The position numbers and the translations under genes are program-made. Below the pieces are notes generated by a model. That model saw nothing but the letters and a program-made list of their open reading frames with translations. It ran no database searches and had not been told where the DNA came from. Source: Candidatus Borrarchaeum weybense (GTDB taxonomy: Archaea > Asgardarchaeota > Sifarchaeia > Borrarchaeales > Borrarchaeaceae). From it: a DNA stretch of 64,000 nt. The stretch spans positions 124,001 through 188,000 of the forward strand of contig JAHQJS010000008.1 in NCBI GenBank assembly GCA_019057385.1, in the 5' to 3' direction. This document shows, one piece after another, positions 61,958 through 64,000 of the stretch (position 1 is the first letter of the stretch; the number at the start of each line of letters is the position of its first letter).

Positions 61958-63343
61958 TGAACATGTTGATACCATCGTTTATATTCCACTAATGCCCCTA
62001 ATGTTCTAATAGCTCTTTCTGGTAGTGTATGAACTGGAATTTTGTTCCACTCTAAAAATCTTTTATATTTTTCAAATTGCTTAAATGTGCTTCCCAAGCA
62101 GGATATAATAGGTTTTTTACTGCTTTTCATAACTGCAACAAGTGTTTTGATTGTCTGAAACTCGATATTTGGACCACTTGGGATTGTTACGACAAGCACA
62201 GAATCAACTTGTGGGTCGCTTAGAATGAGTTTTGTTACCCATTCATATCTCTCCGTGTCAGCATCCGCTGCTAAATCAACTGGATTTGAAGGGGTACAAT
62301 GTTGAGGTAAACTATGCAATTGTTCAAGCGTTTTACTGCTAAACTCTGCAAGACGTAAATCATTATTTTCAAGAGCATCTGCTGCTAAGACACCATGTCC
62401 ACCACTATTTGTTATTATACCCACATTATTTCCTTTAGGTAATGGTTGAGTTGCAAAGCAATAGCAAATATCAAGGAGTTCTTCTAGATCCTTTGCAGTG
62501 ATTACACCTGTTTGTTTGAACATTGCTTTAAATGATTCTACAGAACCTGCGAGAGACCCAGTATGTGATTTTGAAGCTTTTGCTCCTGCTTCTGTTTTTC
62601 CAACTTTGCAAATAATAACGGGTTTTGCTTTAGTAACCTCTCTTAGTGTCTTGTAAAATCGTCTTCCTTCTTTTACACCCTCAACATACATTCCGATAAC
62701 TTTAGTGGTTGTATCTTGTTTTAAATATCCTAGAAGATCGCTTTCATTTACATCTATGGCATTTCCATAAGAACATGTTTTACTAATTCCTATCCCCCGA
62801 TATGCACACCATTCAAGTAGTGTTACAAGGATTGCTCCAGATTGGGATAACAACGCAATATTTCCTTTTGTTGGATATCCTATTGTCCTTTCACGTGGTA
62901 CAAGAAAACTATTGATTCCAGAATAAGGATCAAATATACCAATACAATTTGGACCAATGATTTGCATTCCATACTTATGAGCAATTTTTGTGATTTCATT
63001 TTCTCTTTCAGTTCCTACTTCATTTCCTGTTTCTCCAAAGCCTCCAGTGACAATTATAATTACTTTAACTCCCTTTTCTCCGCATTCTTGAACAATCTTA
63101 GGAACTTGTTGTGCTGTTAAAGCTATTATTGCAAGATCCACAGATTCAGGAATATCCTTTATTTTGGAATAAACAGGAGTGTTCAAGATTTCATCTGCAT
63201 AAGGATTAATTGGATAAATTGTACCTTTGTATTTTTGGAGAATCATGTTCTCTAGAATTATGTACCCGATTTTTCCTTTATTCCTACTTGCTCCGATTAT
63301 AGCAACATTAAGGGGAGAAAAAAAAACTTCTAATGATATTCAT
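61954..63343 (-). CDS. ADP-forming acyl-CoA synthetase alpha subunit, with a frame shift near the start
   Basis: The protein has about 462 residues, as usual for the ACD alpha subunit, which makes ATP from acyl-CoA in fermentation. An N-terminal CoA-binding domain has VAIIGASRNKGKIGY; later come IIGPNCIGIFDP, LLSQSGAILVTLLEW, the active-site His region KASKSHTGSLAGS and NSGGHGVLAAD. The true start seems to be ATG at 63343, behind AAGGTGAT, but a run of nine A on the plus strand (63318-63326) puts it out of frame; eight would give an unbroken MNIIRSFFSPLNVAIIGAS. The unshifted frame opens only at 63246. The stop TGA is formed by a transposon right end. Confidence 0.88.
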
Positions 63344-63437
63344 ATCACCTTAAGTAGTAGATTATTATTTGTTTTAATTGCATGATTCGTTCTGTAATCT
63401 TTTAGATGTTTCAGCCTTAATTTTTTTATCTAATTTC

Positions 63438-63757
63438 GCAAGAAGACTCCTCAACTTGTGGGGGGGATGAATTGCGGTAGAGTGTCTTACTTTCACGCAG
63501 GTCACCCTAAACTTAAATAGTAGTTACCTATCATCTAAATGTATAGTATGCTGAGGTGTCTGGCTTGGCGTTAAGGGCGTAAACAAGACACAGTACCGAT
63601 GAGGGTACTGTCGGACCTCAAGTGTCCCTTGAGGGACGGGGGCTGCCGTGGACCAGCCCGAAATGTCGATGACTAGGTTTAATGTGACCAACCGTGTTGG
63701 CTAAGCAGAACAGCCTAGGAGGGCAGAAGCTACCTAACTTGTTTGGTGGTAGTTCAC
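63438..63757 (+). mobile_element. Non-autonomous TnpB-type element with structured interior
   Basis: The left end is GCAAGAAGACTCCTCAAC then TGGGGGGGATGAATTGCGG. The right end is GGGCAGAAGCTACCTAAC then TTTGGTGGTAGTTCAC. The 320 bp hold several perfect hairpins, such as CAGTACC...GGTACTG (63590-63611 region) and GTCCCTTGAGGGAC, with no reading frame likely to be a gene. It looks like an RNA-coding interior. Confidence 0.65.
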
Positions 63758-63781
63758 AGGATAATCTGATATCTAATTCCT

Positions 63782-64000
63782 ATGTTCAGATTAACAAAAT
63801 ACAAGAAAATAGCGTTTCTTTTTTTCTTGGTTATGTTGTTTGTAATTCCAATATTTCTAACTTCATATCCAGATAATAACGCCCAAATTATCAAACTAGA
63901 TATAATTAAACCTAAAAAAGTTCATGCAGGCAATCGGTTGAAGATTGAAGGAAGTGTAAAATATCTTGGACCTTTTAGTAGTTCTTTAGATGTCGTTCTT
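63782..64000 (+). CDS. N-terminal part of a secreted or membrane protein (cut by window edge)
   Basis: The 73 residues visible from ATG at 63782 start MFRLTKYKKIAFLFFLVMLF, a basic then hydrophobic signal sequence continuing to VIPIFLTS, then YPDNNAQIIKLDIIKPKKVHAG and a beta-type stretch (LKIEGSVKYLGPF) like an extracellular Ig-like domain. It continues past the window. No function can be given. Confidence 0.6.
   Translation, partial: MFRLTKYKKIAFLFFLVMLFVIPIFLTSYPDNNAQIIKLDIIKPKKVHAGNRLKIEGSVKYLGPFSSSLDVVL

Noticed and set aside
63694..63876. 60-residue frame starting inside the element at 63438
   Set aside because: It begins in the transposon end and runs through the start of the signal-peptide gene at 63782 in another frame.

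Overview
The window reads as a piece of an Asgard-type archaeal chromosome; the lineage within Asgard cannot be fixed from sequence reading alone. The base is archaeal: TFB, RNA polymerase subunit Rpo12, CDP-archaeol synthase, type III RuBisCO with ribose-1,5-bisphosphate isomerase, the bifunctional fructose bisphosphatase/aldolase, a Clp1-like RNA kinase, RqcH, an archaeal-type glycyl-tRNA synthetase and archaellin-type pilins. On top of this are genes of the kind used to recognise Asgard archaea: five roadblock/LC7 proteins clustered with a small Ras-like GTPase, a probable OSTC/DC2-like (Ost3/Ost6 family) membrane protein, a possible EMC6-like membrane protein and a possible longin-fold protein. 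No rRNA, tRNA or CRISPR array was found.

Layout. 1-8.9 kb: central carbon genes (RuBisCO and R15P isomerase divergent, FBP aldolase/phosphatase, a bacterial-type triosephosphate isomerase), one TnpB-like gene and some unknowns. 8.9-10.2 kb: the OSTC-like gene lying between two transposon-derived elements. 10.4-14.0 kb: phosphodiesterase, CarS, an RNase H-fold protein and a Clp1/Grc3-like kinase. 14.1-23.9 kb: a complete type IV pilus locus (prepilin peptidase, ATPase, two membrane-platform proteins, a coiled-coil protein and six pilin-like or membrane-anchored subunits). 24-28.6 kb: a leftward block with a glycosyltransferase, AMMECR1, a Mut7-C nuclease, dihydroorotase and a CBS protein. 29-34.9 kb: a ThiI-like protein with a destroyed PP-loop, two divergent archaellin-type pilins, transposon debris and a cell-surface protein. 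35-41 kb: the roadblock/GTPase cluster and GlyRS. 41-46.7 kb: a phosphodiesterase of the alkaline phosphatase superfamily, RqcH, the EMC6-like gene and a TnpB element. 47-51.8 kb: an Lrp-type regulator, a KaiC-like ATPase, LeuCD-type dehydratase and AsnRS. 51.9-58.6 kb: a molybdate/tungstate island (MOT1-type transporter, TupABC, ModE-like regulator, molbindin, and a homologue of the bacterial molybdenum storage protein) followed by a small regulator pair. 58.7-64 kb: Rpo12, a possible longin protein, a winged-helix protein, TFB and an ADP-forming acyl-CoA synthetase alpha subunit.

A feature that runs through the whole window is a family of IS200/IS605 (TnpB-type) element ends. The left end is a hairpin followed by GATGAA and the right end is a hairpin followed by GTAGTTCAC. 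One element still carries a tnpB gene; about ten or more others carry none, and several share conserved RNA-like internal blocks. Three host genes end in TGA stop codons formed at the edge of an element right end, and two such elements bracket the OSTC-like gene.

How the genes work together. RuBisCO, R15P isomerase, FBP aldolase/phosphatase and TPI join nucleoside-derived pentose to lower glycolysis and gluconeogenesis. The pilus locus is self-sufficient for peptidase, motor, platform and subunits, with further archaellin-type pilins at 30-32 kb as possible additional substrates. The tungstate/molybdate island combines uptake, sensing, buffering and probably storage of the oxyanion, which would fit an organism with tungsten- or molybdenum-dependent oxidoreductases. 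The ADP-forming synthetase fits peptide or organic-acid fermentation.
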